Origin: Burkholderia sp. MS389
Lineage (GTDB): Bacteria > Pseudomonadota > Gammaproteobacteria > Burkholderiales > Burkholderiaceae
Length of the DNA stretch: 64,000 nucleotides
Assembly: GCF_016899425.1 (NCBI RefSeq)
Contig: NZ_CP045994.1
Coordinates: 2,356,001 to 2,420,000 of the forward strand
Direction of reading: 5' to 3'
The notes beneath the pieces were generated by a model. That model was not told the origin of the DNA. It made no database searches and saw only the letters and a program-made list of their open reading frames with translations. Positions 6,688-15,802 of the stretch are shown one piece after another. Made by a program: the position numbers and the translations under genes. Within the stretch, counting starts at the first letter, position 1; each line of letters opens with the position of its first letter.

Positions 6688-9092
6688 GCGCGACGCTCCT
6701 TGGCGGATGGCGTGGCGAGCGGTGCGAACAGCACCGACAATACGATGCCGATCGCGAGCGTCGTGCCGAAGCTGCGCAGCGCGGGCATCGCGCTCGCGCC
6801 GAGCATGCCGAACGACAGCAACGTCGTGGCCGCCGACAGCAGCACGCCGGTCCATACGGCGCCGATCCCGGCCTGGTCGCGCAGGCATCCTTCGCGGAGG
6901 AACACGGCGTAATTGGCGCCCACGCCAAGCACCAGCATCAGTGCCAGCCAGTTGAACAGCGTGAGCGGCACCCGCGCATAGCCGAACGCCGCGAGCGTCA
7001 ACGCGATGGCGAACACGACCGGCAACGTCGTCGCGATGCCGCCGCGCATGCCGTATCGCCACGTCAGCAGCGCGGCGACCACGACCAATGCGCCGATCAA
7101 CCACAGGCCGCTGTCGACCCGATACGCGCCGAACAGGTTCGACACGCTCGCGGCCTTGTCGACCCACGATACGCCCGGCAGCGTGCGCGCGAGGGCCGCG
7201 AACGTCGCCGCGTTCGTCGCATCGACCCGTTCCGGAATCGCGAGTGCCGCATCGACGGGACCGGCGCTACCGTCGACGCGCCCGAGCCACAGATGCCGGA
7301 ACGGCGCCGACCAGCGTGCCGCCAGCCAGCTGTCGACCGACAGCGTCGCCCGAGCATCGCGGGAAAACGCCTGAATCCATGCGTCGGCGACGTCGTCGCG
7401 GAAACCCGCTTTCGCGAGCGTCTCGCGCAGCGCGGCGACATCGGCGAACACGTGCGTGTCGAGCACGGCGCGGTCATGTGCCTGCTGCTTCGCCGACGGC
7501 ACGAACGTCGCGATCGACTGGATGCGGCCGAGCTGCTGCCGATCGAGCGCTCCGACCAGCGCCTCCGAGCGCTCGAGTACCTGTTCCTGCGACGCACCCT
7601 GGATGACGAAGAACTGTGCCGTATTCGCCAGTCCGACCGCCGCCCGGATATTGCCTTCCTGTCGAGCAAGACTCGCATCGCGCTGAACCAGCAGATGAAT
7701 GTCGTCATCGCTCGTCAAGCGCGCCCAGCCCGGAATCGCGACCAGCGCAACGAGCACCGCGGCGGCCACGGCACGCCGGCCCGCGAGCAGCGACTGCCAT
7801 CCGCTCAGCAGGCGCGCGGCGCCCGAGAAAACGCGGGACGGCACGCGCCGCGGCGCCTGCGTCAGCATGAGCGGCAAGAAGCCGGTCACGGCGGCGAATG
7901 CGCAGAGGATCCCGACGATCGCAAAGCACGCGATCTGCTTGAGCGCCGGGAACGGCACCCACATCAGGATCGCGTAACCGAGCAGGCTCGTCGCCAGCGC
8001 CACCGCGAGCGCCGGCCGCACCGCCGCCGCGCCGCGCCGCGCGTCCCACTGCCGCCCCGCGGACAGGTACGCGACGAAATACTGGATCGAATAATCGACG
8101 GCCTCGCCGATCAGGCTCACGCCGAACACCAGCGTCAGCAGGTGCAGCTTGCCGAATACGAGCAGCGTCGCCGCCAGCGCGCACACGATGCCGAATGCCG
8201 TCGACGCAAACGCGAGCACCAGCAGACGCGGCGAACGGAATACGCTCATCAGCAGCAGCGCGATGCCCGCCAGCGACACGGCGCCGATCACGTGCACGTC
8301 GCGCTCCGCGCTGGCGCGTGCGGCTTGCGCATAAAACACCGCGCCGGCCCGGTCGACACGAACGCCGCGAAAGTCCGTCGCCAGCGCTTGCTCCGCATCG
8401 GCCGTCGCGATACGCACCGCGTGCTGGACCCTGGATTCATAGGCCGAGCCCGGCAGCGACGTCATCACGAGCACACCCGTTGCCCCGTCGCGATGCGACA
8501 CCAGCATCCCGTCTTCGAGCGACAGACTCGATGCGGCGAGCGGCAGTTCGCCGAGCCAGTGCTGCAGCCAGCCGAACGGATCGTCGGCCACGGCGGTCTG
8601 CAGCCCATCGACCGGCGGCGCATAGAGCCGCCGGGTCAACCGTTCACCGAGCGTGGCGTCGCCTTGTTCGAGCGACCGGCGATCCGCGTCCGTCAGCAGG
8701 CCGAAACGGGCCGGCAGGTAGGTGGCCGCGATCTGCGACAGGTCGAACGGCGGCACCTCGACCGTCACCGACCGAAATGCGCCGCTCGCGCCGAGCCGCG
8801 CGCCAAACCGCTTCGCGGCGGCTTTCGCGCGGGCGGCGTCCCGGTCAGTCACCAGGTAGACGGTGCGATTGCCGAGCGCATCGCCCAGCATGTCGACCGC
8901 GCGTTCGGCAACCGGGTTCGCCTCGGTGGCCGGCAGCAACGCTAGCAGGTTCGTCTGCAGCGGCGCCGGCCCGCTGAAGCGCCACAGGATGTAGGCGACG
9001 GCCGCCAGCGTGACGAGCAGCCATGCGGCGCACTGCACGCGCCGCCGGGCCCGTTCGCCCGCCACGCCGATCGCGTCGCGCGCCGGGTCCAT
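6684..9092 (-). CDS. MMPL/RND-type exporter of the cluster (ApeM position)
   Basis: This 802-residue membrane protein shows the duplicated RND-like layout: one N-terminal membrane segment, a large periplasmic loop, a block of five hydrophobic segments, then a second half with the same pattern. The first block contains LLTLVFGVSLIGEAVDYS and the second LMLVLGVGANYAVFL, typical of the charged transmembrane helices used for proton coupling. It is COG4258-like and probably moves the finished aryl-polyene lipid or precursor across the inner membrane. The ATG at 9092 overlaps the LolA-like stop by one base. It sits between the LolA-like gene and the ApeO-type ketosynthase. The C-terminus is short and basic. 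Confidence 0.92.
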   Translation of the reverse strand: MDPARDAIGVAGERARRRVQCAAWLLVTLAAVAYILWRFSGPAPLQTNLLALLPATEANPVAERAVDMLGDALGNRTVYLVTDRDAARAKAAAKRFGARLGASGAFRSVTVEVPPFDLSQIAATYLPARFGLLTDADRRSLEQGDATLGERLTRRLYAPPVDGLQTAVADDPFGWLQHWLGELPLAASSLSLEDGMLVSHRDGATGVLVMTSLPGSAYESRVQHAVRIATADAEQALATDFRGVRVDRAGAVFYAQAARASAERDVHVIGAVSLAGIALLLMSVFRSPRLLVLAFASTAFGIVCALAATLLVFGKLHLLTLVFGVSLIGEAVDYSIQYFVAYLSAGRQWDARRGAAAVRPALAVALATSLLGYAILMWVPFPALKQIACFAIVGILCAFAAVTGFLPLMLTQAPRRVPSRVFSGAARLLSGWQSLLAGRRAVAAAVLVALVAIPGWARLTSDDDIHLLVQRDASLARQEGNIRAAVGLANTAQFFVIQGASQEQVLERSEALVGALDRQQLGRIQSIATFVPSAKQQAHDRAVLDTHVFADVAALRETLAKAGFRDDVADAWIQAFSRDARATLSVDSWLAARWSAPFRHLWLGRVDGSAGPVDAALAIPERVDATNAATFAALARTLPGVSWVDKAASVSNLFGAYRVDSGLWLIGALVVVAALLTWRYGMRGGIATTLPVVFAIALTLAAFGYARVPLTLFNWLALMLVLGVGANYAVFLREGCLRDQAGIGAVWTGVLLSAATTLLSFGMLGASAMPALRSFGTTLAIGIVLSVLFAPLATPSAKERRA

Positions 9093-9757
9093 CAACGCGC
9101 CTCCAGCCACGCGCGCTCGGCAGGCGCAGGCGCGTCGACCGGCGTCGTCCGCCCGAACTCGAGCACGGTCACGTTGCCGTTCGCGAACGTCATGTCGAGC
9201 CGGCCGAGATAGGCGCCGCCACGCATGTCGAGCATGCGGATCGCCTGGGCGAGCTGCGGCTGATTCGGCCGCAGGACCATTCGCCAACGCTCCGGCGTGC
9301 CGCTCGCGTCGACGTCGAATTGCGCGTACAGCGCGGACAGGTCGCCGCCCAGCATGTCGCGCATCATGCGCGACACCTGTGCGACGCCACGGCCGCCACT
9401 ACTGGACGCGACGAGGCGCCCGTCCGCGCCCGCCTCGCGCACGCCGCGGTCGGTAATCACATAAGTGGCCTTGTAGGGCGTCTCGATTCGCCAGATGACG
9501 CCCGACCGGCGATCGAACAACATCGATCCGGTGCTGACGAGCGGTTGCTTCATCGCCGACAGCGTCTGGGTCTGTCGAAAATCCGCGCGTATCGCGTCGA
9601 CCCGCGCCAGCCGCATCGCGATGTCGGACACGAGCGCGGCATTCTCCGGCCGGGTCGCGGGGGTCGGCACCGGAGCGGCCATCGCGTCACCGCCGGCGAG
9701 CACCGCACAGGCGGCGAACATCGCCACCAGCCGTCTGCGGATCGGATTCAGGCCCAT
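9092..9757 (-). CDS. LolA-like outer-membrane lipid carrier protein (ApeL position)
   Basis: The 221-residue protein opens with a signal peptide (AMFAACAVLAGGDAMA, cleaved before APV). The mature part looks like the LolA half-barrel: ADFRQTQTL, GSMLFDRRSGVIWRIETPY and ITDRGV, as in LolA paralogues. It should work in the periplasm, accepting a hydrophobic product from the neighbouring MMPL exporter and carrying it to the outer membrane. Dedicated LolA paralogues are constant members of APE clusters. The gene overlaps the thioesterase gene by ten bases and the exporter gene by one, consistent with coupled translation. Confidence 0.92.
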   Translation of the reverse strand: MGLNPIRRRLVAMFAACAVLAGGDAMAAPVPTPATRPENAALVSDIAMRLARVDAIRADFRQTQTLSAMKQPLVSTGSMLFDRRSGVIWRIETPYKATYVITDRGVREAGADGRLVASSSGGRGVAQVSRMMRDMLGGDLSALYAQFDVDASGTPERWRMVLRPNQPQLAQAIRMLDMRGGAYLGRLDMTFANGNVTVLEFGRTTPVDAPAPAERAWLEAR

Positions 9758-10176
9758 TGCGCACGCACCCGTTCGATCAGGGCCGGCGGCGCCACGAACT
9801 GCAGCTCGCGCGTCGTCGCATCGACCGCCAGTTGCACCGTATACCCCTTCGTCAGACGCTCACCGGAGGCCGCATCGACGATTTCGTAACCGATCTTCAG
9901 CCGGTTCTCGAATTCGAGCAGCGTCGCACGCACGTCGAGCTGCTGGCTGTAATGGGCCGGGCGAACGTACTTCAGATGTGCCTCCACGACCGGCCACAGG
10001 TAGCCTGACGCCAGCATCGCCGGATAGTCGTAGTCGATCATGCGCAGCAACGCCGCGCGGCTGCTTTCGAAGTACTTCAGGTAATGACCGTGCCAGCAGA
10101 CGTTCATCGCGTCGACATCGTGAAACAGGACCTCGACGCGAGCCGTCGCGGTCAGCGGCGGACGAGATGCGTTCAT
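9748..10176 (-). CDS. Acyl-CoA/ACP thioesterase, 4-hydroxybenzoyl-CoA thioesterase type (ApeK position)
   Basis: The 142-residue hotdog protein contains FHDVDAMNVCWHGHYLKYFE near residue 18, the 4HBT signature with the catalytic Asp followed by the NHY-like stretch. It should hydrolyse a thioester, either an aryl-CoA or a stalled acyl-ACP, in the cytoplasm. The start chosen overlaps the ammonia-lyase stop by four bases. A longer frame upstream lies within that gene and has no family match. The position just before the LolA-like gene matches ApeK-ApeL order. Confidence 0.92.
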   Translation of the reverse strand: MNASRPPLTATARVEVLFHDVDAMNVCWHGHYLKYFESSRAALLRMIDYDYPAMLASGYLWPVVEAHLKYVRPAHYSQQLDVRATLLEFENRLKIGYEIVDAASGERLTKGYTVQLAVDATTRELQFVAPPALIERVRAQWA

Positions 10177-11783
10177 GCCGCCTCCCCGCGCCGGATGCCG
10201 CCGGATGCTTCGCCGATCGGCTCGCATGCCGCAAGACGCGCGGTCAGCGCACGCAGCTCCGCTTCGAGCGGCCGGTCCTCGACCACCAGCGGCGACTGGC
10301 GGCCAACGTCGTCGATGAACGCGCGCAGCGCGGGCGAAAGCTGTGTCCCGGGGGCGTCGCGCAGACGCAGCCGGGCGGCCTGCACGGTCGCGAGCACATG
10401 CGCGGCGGCAACCTGTTCGGTCAGCGCCAGCACGCGCAGGCAATCACGCGCGGCGATGGTCCCCATGCTGACCTTGTCCTGATTGTGCGACTCGGTCGAA
10501 CGCGAGAACACGCTGGCCGGCATCGTATGCTTCAGCGCCTCCGCGGTCCACGCGGAAGAAGAAATCTGCACGGCCTTGAACCCGTGGTTGATCGCCACGC
10601 GCTCCGGCGCCGCGCCGGTCAGGTTGCGCGGCAGTCCGTTGCTGAACTTGTCGTCGACCAGCAGCGCGAGCTGGCGGTCCATCAGATCGGCGAGGTTCGC
10701 CACGGCGGTCTTCAGCGCGTCCATCGCGAACGCGATGTGACCGCCGTAGAAATTGCCACCGTGCAGCACGCATCCTTCGTCCGGATCGATCAGCGGATTG
10801 TCGTTCGCACTGTTCAGTTCGTTCTCGATGTCGCGACGCATCCACGACAACGCGTCGCGCGCCACGCCGATCACGTGCGGCGCGCACCGCACCGAATAGC
10901 GATCCTGCAGACGGCGTCCGGGCAGTTCATCGCGCCCGGCGAGATCGCCGCGTATCCATGCGGCCGCCTCAGCCTGCCCCGCATGCGGTTTCGCGTCGAA
11001 CAATCGTGCATCGAAGTGCCCCGCCCGCCCGTCGAGCGCGACGGTCGTCAATGCGGTCAGGCGGGCCGCCATCCGCGTCAGGTGATCGGCACGGGCGAAG
11101 GCAAGACAGGCCAGGCCGGTCATGACCGCCGTGCCGTTCATCAAGGCCAGTCCTTCTTTCGGTGCAAGCGACAGCGGCGCGCGACCGATCGCGTCCCACG
11201 CGGCGCGCGCGTCCCGTTCGTCGCCATCGAACGATACGGTGCGCTCGCCGACCAGCGCCGCTGCGACATAGGACAGCGGTGTCAGGTCGCCGCTGGCGCC
11301 AACCGAGCCTTCCGACGGAATGCGCGGCAGGATCCGGTGATTCACGAGATCGGCCAGCCGTTCGAGCAACATGAACCGCACGCCCGAGTAGCCGAACGCG
11401 AGCGAGTTGAGCCGAGCGACGACGATCGAGAGCGTTTGCGTCGCGTCGAACCAGTCGCCCATCCCGCACCCGTGATAGCGCGTCAGTTGCAGCGGCAGCG
11501 CTTCGACGAGCGCCGGCGGCACCTCGACCACGCACGCGTCGCCATAGCCGGTCGTTACCCCGTAAAGCGTGCCGCCATTCGCGAGATAGTCGCGCAGCCA
11601 GGTTGCGCCGCGCTCGATCCGCGCGCGCCATTCGGGCGCCGCGTTCAGCGCGACCGGCGCACCGTCGCGGGCGACCGCGACGACGTCCTCGATCGTCAGA
11701 TGCCGGCCGCCGATCACGACGGGCGGCCGGTTCGCGTGCGCGGCGACGGTCGCCGCGGCGTCGTTCATGTCATGCTCGGCCAC
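10173..11783 (-). CDS. MIO-dependent aromatic amino acid ammonia-lyase (HAL/TAL type)
   Basis: The protein of about 536 residues has the cofactor-forming Ala-Ser-Gly at VGASGDLTPLS near residue 163, TTGYGD for the catalytic Tyr loop, and NSANDNPLID and the SQDxVSMG-like NQDKVSMG, all HAL/PAL family marks. At the substrate-selectivity position it reads TRYHGCG, with His as in histidine or tyrosine lyases rather than Phe as in phenylalanine lyases. No other histidine-degradation gene is near, so a role in making a coumarate-like starter is likely but inferred. Start: a GTG at 11783 has GGAGG five bases upstream; ATG at 11768 or 11795 are alternatives. It lies between the ApeJ- and ApeK-type genes. 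Confidence 0.9.
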   Translation of the reverse strand: MAEHDMNDAAATVAAHANRPPVVIGGRHLTIEDVVAVARDGAPVALNAAPEWRARIERGATWLRDYLANGGTLYGVTTGYGDACVVEVPPALVEALPLQLTRYHGCGMGDWFDATQTLSIVVARLNSLAFGYSGVRFMLLERLADLVNHRILPRIPSEGSVGASGDLTPLSYVAAALVGERTVSFDGDERDARAAWDAIGRAPLSLAPKEGLALMNGTAVMTGLACLAFARADHLTRMAARLTALTTVALDGRAGHFDARLFDAKPHAGQAEAAAWIRGDLAGRDELPGRRLQDRYSVRCAPHVIGVARDALSWMRRDIENELNSANDNPLIDPDEGCVLHGGNFYGGHIAFAMDALKTAVANLADLMDRQLALLVDDKFSNGLPRNLTGAAPERVAINHGFKAVQISSSAWTAEALKHTMPASVFSRSTESHNQDKVSMGTIAARDCLRVLALTEQVAAAHVLATVQAARLRLRDAPGTQLSPALRAFIDDVGRQSPLVVEDRPLEAELRALTARLAACEPIGEASGGIRRGEAA

Positions 11784-13476
11784 GCGGACCTCCATCGGGC
11801 CGCGCCCAGAAATCGAAGAAGTTGAACCATTGATAGGGAGCCTTGCGGCAATAGTGTTCGAGCCGCGCGGCATAGCGCTGCGCCCATTCGGCAACGTGGC
11901 CCGCGCGCTCGCGGCGCGGCAGCTCGATCCGGTCGGCGAACGGTTCGAAATAGAGCCGGTAGCCGCGCCCCTCCTTCAGGCAGAAGAACAGGTAGACCGG
12001 GCAACCGAGTGCGTGCGCGAGGATGTACGGGCCCTGCGCGAACGGCGCCGTCGCGTCGAGGAAACAGGCGTCGACCGTCTTGCCGGAATCGCGCGGCGGC
12101 ACGCGGTCGCCGACGATCACGAGCAACTCGCCCGCGTCGATGCGCGACTGCATCATCATCGCCGTATCCGGCCCGAAGTCCGCCACTTCGACGAGCTGCT
12201 TGCCGAATTCCCGATTCGCGCCGGCCAGCACACCGGTAAAACGCTTCGCATGCTCGGTGTAGACGATCGCCGTCACCTTCGTGTGCGCGTCGCGCAGCGC
12301 AAGCGCCCGGGTCATCTCCAGGTTGCCCAGGTGCGCGCCGATCACGAGCGCGCCGCGCCCGCTCGCGGCGAGCGTATCGAACGCGGACGAATCGTCGAAG
12401 CGCACGTCGAGTTCGTCGAGACGGCCGGACCATGCGACGAACTTGTCGAATCCCGCCTGCGCGAAGGCAAGCATGTGCCGGTACGCACTGCGCCATCCCG
12501 GCTTCGGCACGTCCGCCGCTCGCGCGTCGCGCAGCCGCGCGATATAGGCATGCGACGCGGTGCGCGCCGTGCGATTCGTCAGCACGAAGTAACCGACGAT
12601 CGGATGCAGCCAGAGCGACGTGAAGCCCTTGCCGAACCAGCGGCAACTGAGCGCCAGCAACGCCATGCCGATACGGCTGCCGCGTTCCGGCAGGCGCCAC
12701 CACGCGCGCGTGCGCGCCGCCGGCGATGCGCCGCGCCGCCCGACGAGCCGACGGGTCAGCAGCATCGGTGCGCGCGCCAGCATCCCCGCGACGAGCCGCG
12801 CATGGCTCATGCTGATGCGCACGTTGTCGCGCCAGACGTCGAAATGCGACACGCCGTCGGCCGGGTAGACGACGCGCGTCGGGATCGTCTTGAACGTCAG
12901 CCCGCGCCAGTGCAGCCGGACCAGGATTTCGCTGTCGAAAGCCATTCGGGTCGGCATCGATACCGCGTCGATCAGTTCGCAAACGGCAGCGACCGGATAA
13001 AGCCGAAACCCGCACATCGCATCGGGGATGTCGAGCGACAGCGTTTCGATCCATACCCACACGTGCGTGAGGTAGCGGCCATACAGGCGGGCCTTCGGCA
13101 CGCTGTCGTCGAAACGCGGTCGGCCCAGGATCACGGCGTCCGGCGCCGCCTGCGCGGCCGCCACGAACGTCGGCACGTCGGCGGCATCGTGCTGGCCGTC
13201 GGCATCGATCTGAATCGCGTGCCGATAGCCGCGGGCGCGCGCGGCGCGCAATCCTTCCATGACCGCCGCGCCCTTTCCGGCGTTGACGGGCAACCGCAGC
13301 AGCGTCACCGACGGCGCATAGTGCGCGGCCAGCGCGGCCAGCACCTGTTGCGTCGGTGCGTCGCTGCCGTCGTCGACCACCAGGATCGGCAGGCCGTGCA
13401 CGACGAGGCGCGCCAGCGTGCCGCCGATCGCTTCGCGATGGTTGTAGATCGGAATGACGATGCAGGTGTCGCTCAT
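11770..13476 (-). CDS. Fused glycosyltransferase family 2 / LpxL-type acyltransferase (ApeJ position)
   Basis: This 568-residue protein joins two enzymes. Residues 1 to about 220 are a GT-A glycosyltransferase: IVIPIYNH, VVDDGSD, QIDADGQHD and CGFRLYP, like polyprenol-phosphate sugar transferases. From about 290 it resembles the LpxL/HtrB acyltransferases, with a hydrophobic anchor region and GAHLGNLE near residue 380 giving the HX4E active site, then a C-terminal QWFNFFDFW. It should both sugar-link and acylate a lipid anchor for the polyene at the inner membrane; the exact acceptor is unknown. ATG at 13476 shares one base with the upstream stop. The same fusion is known for ApeJ. Confidence 0.92.
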   Translation of the reverse strand: MSDTCIVIPIYNHREAIGGTLARLVVHGLPILVVDDGSDAPTQQVLAALAAHYAPSVTLLRLPVNAGKGAAVMEGLRAARARGYRHAIQIDADGQHDAADVPTFVAAAQAAPDAVILGRPRFDDSVPKARLYGRYLTHVWVWIETLSLDIPDAMCGFRLYPVAAVCELIDAVSMPTRMAFDSEILVRLHWRGLTFKTIPTRVVYPADGVSHFDVWRDNVRISMSHARLVAGMLARAPMLLTRRLVGRRGASPAARTRAWWRLPERGSRIGMALLALSCRWFGKGFTSLWLHPIVGYFVLTNRTARTASHAYIARLRDARAADVPKPGWRSAYRHMLAFAQAGFDKFVAWSGRLDELDVRFDDSSAFDTLAASGRGALVIGAHLGNLEMTRALALRDAHTKVTAIVYTEHAKRFTGVLAGANREFGKQLVEVADFGPDTAMMMQSRIDAGELLVIVGDRVPPRDSGKTVDACFLDATAPFAQGPYILAHALGCPVYLFFCLKEGRGYRLYFEPFADRIELPRRERAGHVAEWAQRYAARLEHYCRKAPYQWFNFFDFWARPDGGPRGRA

Positions 13477-15164
13477 CACTCCGCCGCGCCGTAGACCAAC
13501 ACGCCCGACGTGCATTCCCGCCCGGCGCAGCGAAACGCGAAGCGCGCACGTCCGCGTACGGGGTCGTGCGCGATACGCAACGCCAGCACCGCACCCGGCG
13601 GCACCGGCGCCTTGAATTTCAGGTGTTCGATGGAACGGATGGCGCGCGCGGCCGGTATTTCGCGGCCGGCGAGGCGTGCGGCCCAGTCGATTTGCACGAC
13701 ACCGGGCAGGATCGGCAGCCCCGGAAAATGCCCGTCGAAATGCGCGAGCGCGGCCGGCACGCGCAGCTCGTAATGCAACGCGTCGTCGCTGCGCCACGAA
13801 GCGAGCAGTTCGAAACCCTCCGGCGTGGCCGTGAACGCGGCCGCCAGCGCGACGGCCGGCAATTTGCCGCGCGCATCGAACGGCATCGTGTGCGGGAATC
13901 GCCAGTAGCGCGGCAAGGCGGCCGCGTCGAAGTACGCACCGAGCGCATGCCGCAAGATCGTGGCAACCGCAAGTCGCCCCTCGCTCGCCAGTGCGTCGCG
14001 CCCCGCCGCGGTCAATACCGCGACGACGCCGACGTGCGCACGGGTCGTGCCGTCGACCACCACGGCCGCCGCCTGCTCGACGTAGGCGTGCGCATGTAAC
14101 CGCGCCTCGAGTTCGGGCAGCGAAACACGCTTGCCGTCGAGCTTGACGACGCGATCGCGCCGCCCCGCGAGTGCGAAGCGACCATACGCGTCGAAGCGCG
14201 CGGTGTCGTCGGTGGGGTGCCAGCGGTCGTGACCGAGATGGGCGGAACGCACGCACAGCACGCCGTCGTCATCGCAACGCACGTCGACGCCCGTCAGCGG
14301 CTGCCACGCGGACGAGACATCCTGACGCCGCCACGCGATGCCGCCGGTTTCGGTGCTGCCGAAGATCTCCAGCGGCGCGGCGCCGAACGCGTTCGAATAG
14401 ACGATCGCTGCATCGGCCGACAGCGGGCCGCCCGACGAGAAGAACGCGCATGGCGGCGGCGCCTGCATCGGAAAGCCGGGTAACGCCGGCCAGCGCATCA
14501 GTTGCGACGGCGTGGAAACCACGACACCGCCACCGTATTCGGCCAGCCGCTGCTGCAGTTGCAGCGGCTCGAGCACCGGCATTCGGTCGAACGCACGGCC
14601 CGCTGCCAGCGGCCACAGAATCCTGAAGAGCAGTCCGTATATGTGGTGATGCGGCACGCTCGACAGCGTCACCGCCGCCCCGATACGGTCGCCCCACTCG
14701 CGCTGCAGGGTGCGCACTTCGGCATCGAACTGCGCGAGCGACTTCCGCACCGGTTTCGCGGTGCCGCTGCTGCCCGACGTATAAAGCGTCACCGCGGCGG
14801 CAGCGTCGATCGGGCGGGCGGTGATATCCGATTCGCCCGCCGTGTCGCGCTCGCACGCGGCCAGTGCCGGCGCATCCAGCACCAGGTCGTATGCATGAGC
14901 CAGATCGCCGAGGTAGCCTGGCGCGTTGCTCGCCGGAATCACGATTTCCCCGTGGGTCGCCGCGACCGCGAAGAATGCGCACGCGAACGCGTACGGATCG
15001 TCCGTGCAGATCGCGACCCGACGCGCGCCGCGCGCGTCCACCAGCCGGGCGATGGCGTCCACGCGGGCCCGCAGGTCCCGCAGCGTCAGCAGCGCGGTGC
15101 CGTCGCGACAGACCGCCACTCCGCTATCGACTTCAGCACACAGCATCTCGTGCAGTGCGATCAT
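13476..15164 (-). CDS. Fused AMP-forming acyl/aryl ligase and hotdog dehydratase (ApeH+ApeI)
   Basis: The 562-residue protein has an adenylating N-terminal part: LYTSGSSGTAKP at about 127-138, the IFGSTETGG motif, and a Lys-rich KLDGKRVSLPELE end of the domain. The last 115 residues are a separate hotdog fold with HFDGHFPGLPILPG near residue 475, whose His is the FabA/FabZ-type catalytic residue. In other APE systems these are two proteins, ApeH loading an aryl acid on the carrier protein and ApeI dehydrating. Here one chain would do both. The ATG at 15164 overlaps the membrane-protein stop by four bases. No frameshift is needed, so the fusion is real in this sequence. Confidence 0.93.
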   Translation of the reverse strand: MIALHEMLCAEVDSGVAVCRDGTALLTLRDLRARVDAIARLVDARGARRVAICTDDPYAFACAFFAVAATHGEIVIPASNAPGYLGDLAHAYDLVLDAPALAACERDTAGESDITARPIDAAAAVTLYTSGSSGTAKPVRKSLAQFDAEVRTLQREWGDRIGAAVTLSSVPHHHIYGLLFRILWPLAAGRAFDRMPVLEPLQLQQRLAEYGGGVVVSTPSQLMRWPALPGFPMQAPPPCAFFSSGGPLSADAAIVYSNAFGAAPLEIFGSTETGGIAWRRQDVSSAWQPLTGVDVRCDDDGVLCVRSAHLGHDRWHPTDDTARFDAYGRFALAGRRDRVVKLDGKRVSLPELEARLHAHAYVEQAAAVVVDGTTRAHVGVVAVLTAAGRDALASEGRLAVATILRHALGAYFDAAALPRYWRFPHTMPFDARGKLPAVALAAAFTATPEGFELLASWRSDDALHYELRVPAALAHFDGHFPGLPILPGVVQIDWAARLAGREIPAARAIRSIEHLKFKAPVPPGAVLALRIAHDPVRGRARFAFRCAGRECTSGVLVYGAAE

Positions 15165-15802
15165 GCGCCCCCCGCCCGTTTCCGCGTCGGTACGACGACG
15201 AACCTGCGCCACAGCCACTCGCCCGCAAGCAGCATCCCGATCAGCACGTACGCGATCAGCCCGTTGTAGAGCGCCCATGATTCACGACTCCAGTACAGCG
15301 CCGTATAAACCGAAAAACCGCCGTTGACGATGAAGAACGCGCACCACGCCTGGGTGACGCGCCGCGTATACCGGACGATTGCCGGGCCGGGCTCGGGATA
15401 GGTCAGTCGTGCGAATTTTTCGATCATTGTCGGACCGTGCCGCAGGGTGGCGCCGAACGCGACCAGCAAACCGGCACTCACGCATGCGGGATAAAGATGA
15501 AGAAGTCGCTCGCTATCGGTCACGGCAATCGCGACCGACAACGCGGTCAATGCACCGGCCACGCACCAGTCGAGCGTCGTGAGCCGTTTGAGCGCCTGCG
15601 CCAGCGGGCCCTTGCCGATCGTGCGCTGCAGCCACAGCAACGCAACCAGCAGGCAACCGACGTAACGCGGCGACATGCTTTGCCACGCAAACAGGATGAC
15701 GAGCGGATAGGCCACGACCAGCGCCACCCTGGCAGCGACCGCTGACCAGCGCGGCAGGATCGTGCCTGTAGTCGCCCGCATGCCCGTCACCGCTATCGTC
15801 AC
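15161..15802 (-). CDS. Polytopic membrane protein, COG4648-like (ApeG position)
   Basis: The 213-residue protein has about six hydrophobic segments (for example VALVVAYPLVILFAW, CVAGALTALSVAIAV and GLIAYVLIGMLLAGEWLW) separated by short basic loops, and a basic C-terminus. It starts with a GTG overlapping the preceding carrier-protein stop (GTGA). The length, topology and place between the second carrier protein and the ligase match the membrane protein called ApeG in aryl-polyene clusters and its counterpart in xanthomonadin clusters. Its molecular function is not known. No catalytic motif is evident. Confidence 0.88.
   Translation of the reverse strand: MTIAVTGMRATTGTILPRWSAVAARVALVVAYPLVILFAWQSMSPRYVGCLLVALLWLQRTIGKGPLAQALKRLTTLDWCVAGALTALSVAIAVTDSERLLHLYPACVSAGLLVAFGATLRHGPTMIEKFARLTYPEPGPAIVRYTRRVTQAWCAFFIVNGGFSVYTALYWSRESWALYNGLIAYVLIGMLLAGEWLWRRFVVVPTRKRAGGA

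Noticed and set aside
10173..11783. hutH of histidine degradation
   Set aside because: No urocanase or other hut gene is adjacent and the gene is embedded in a coupled polyketide operon.
9495..11825. 776-codon plus-strand frame opposite the ammonia-lyase and thioesterase genes
   Set aside because: It is Arg/His/Ala-rich without family motifs and lies antisense to genes with clear motifs; typical high-GC shadow.
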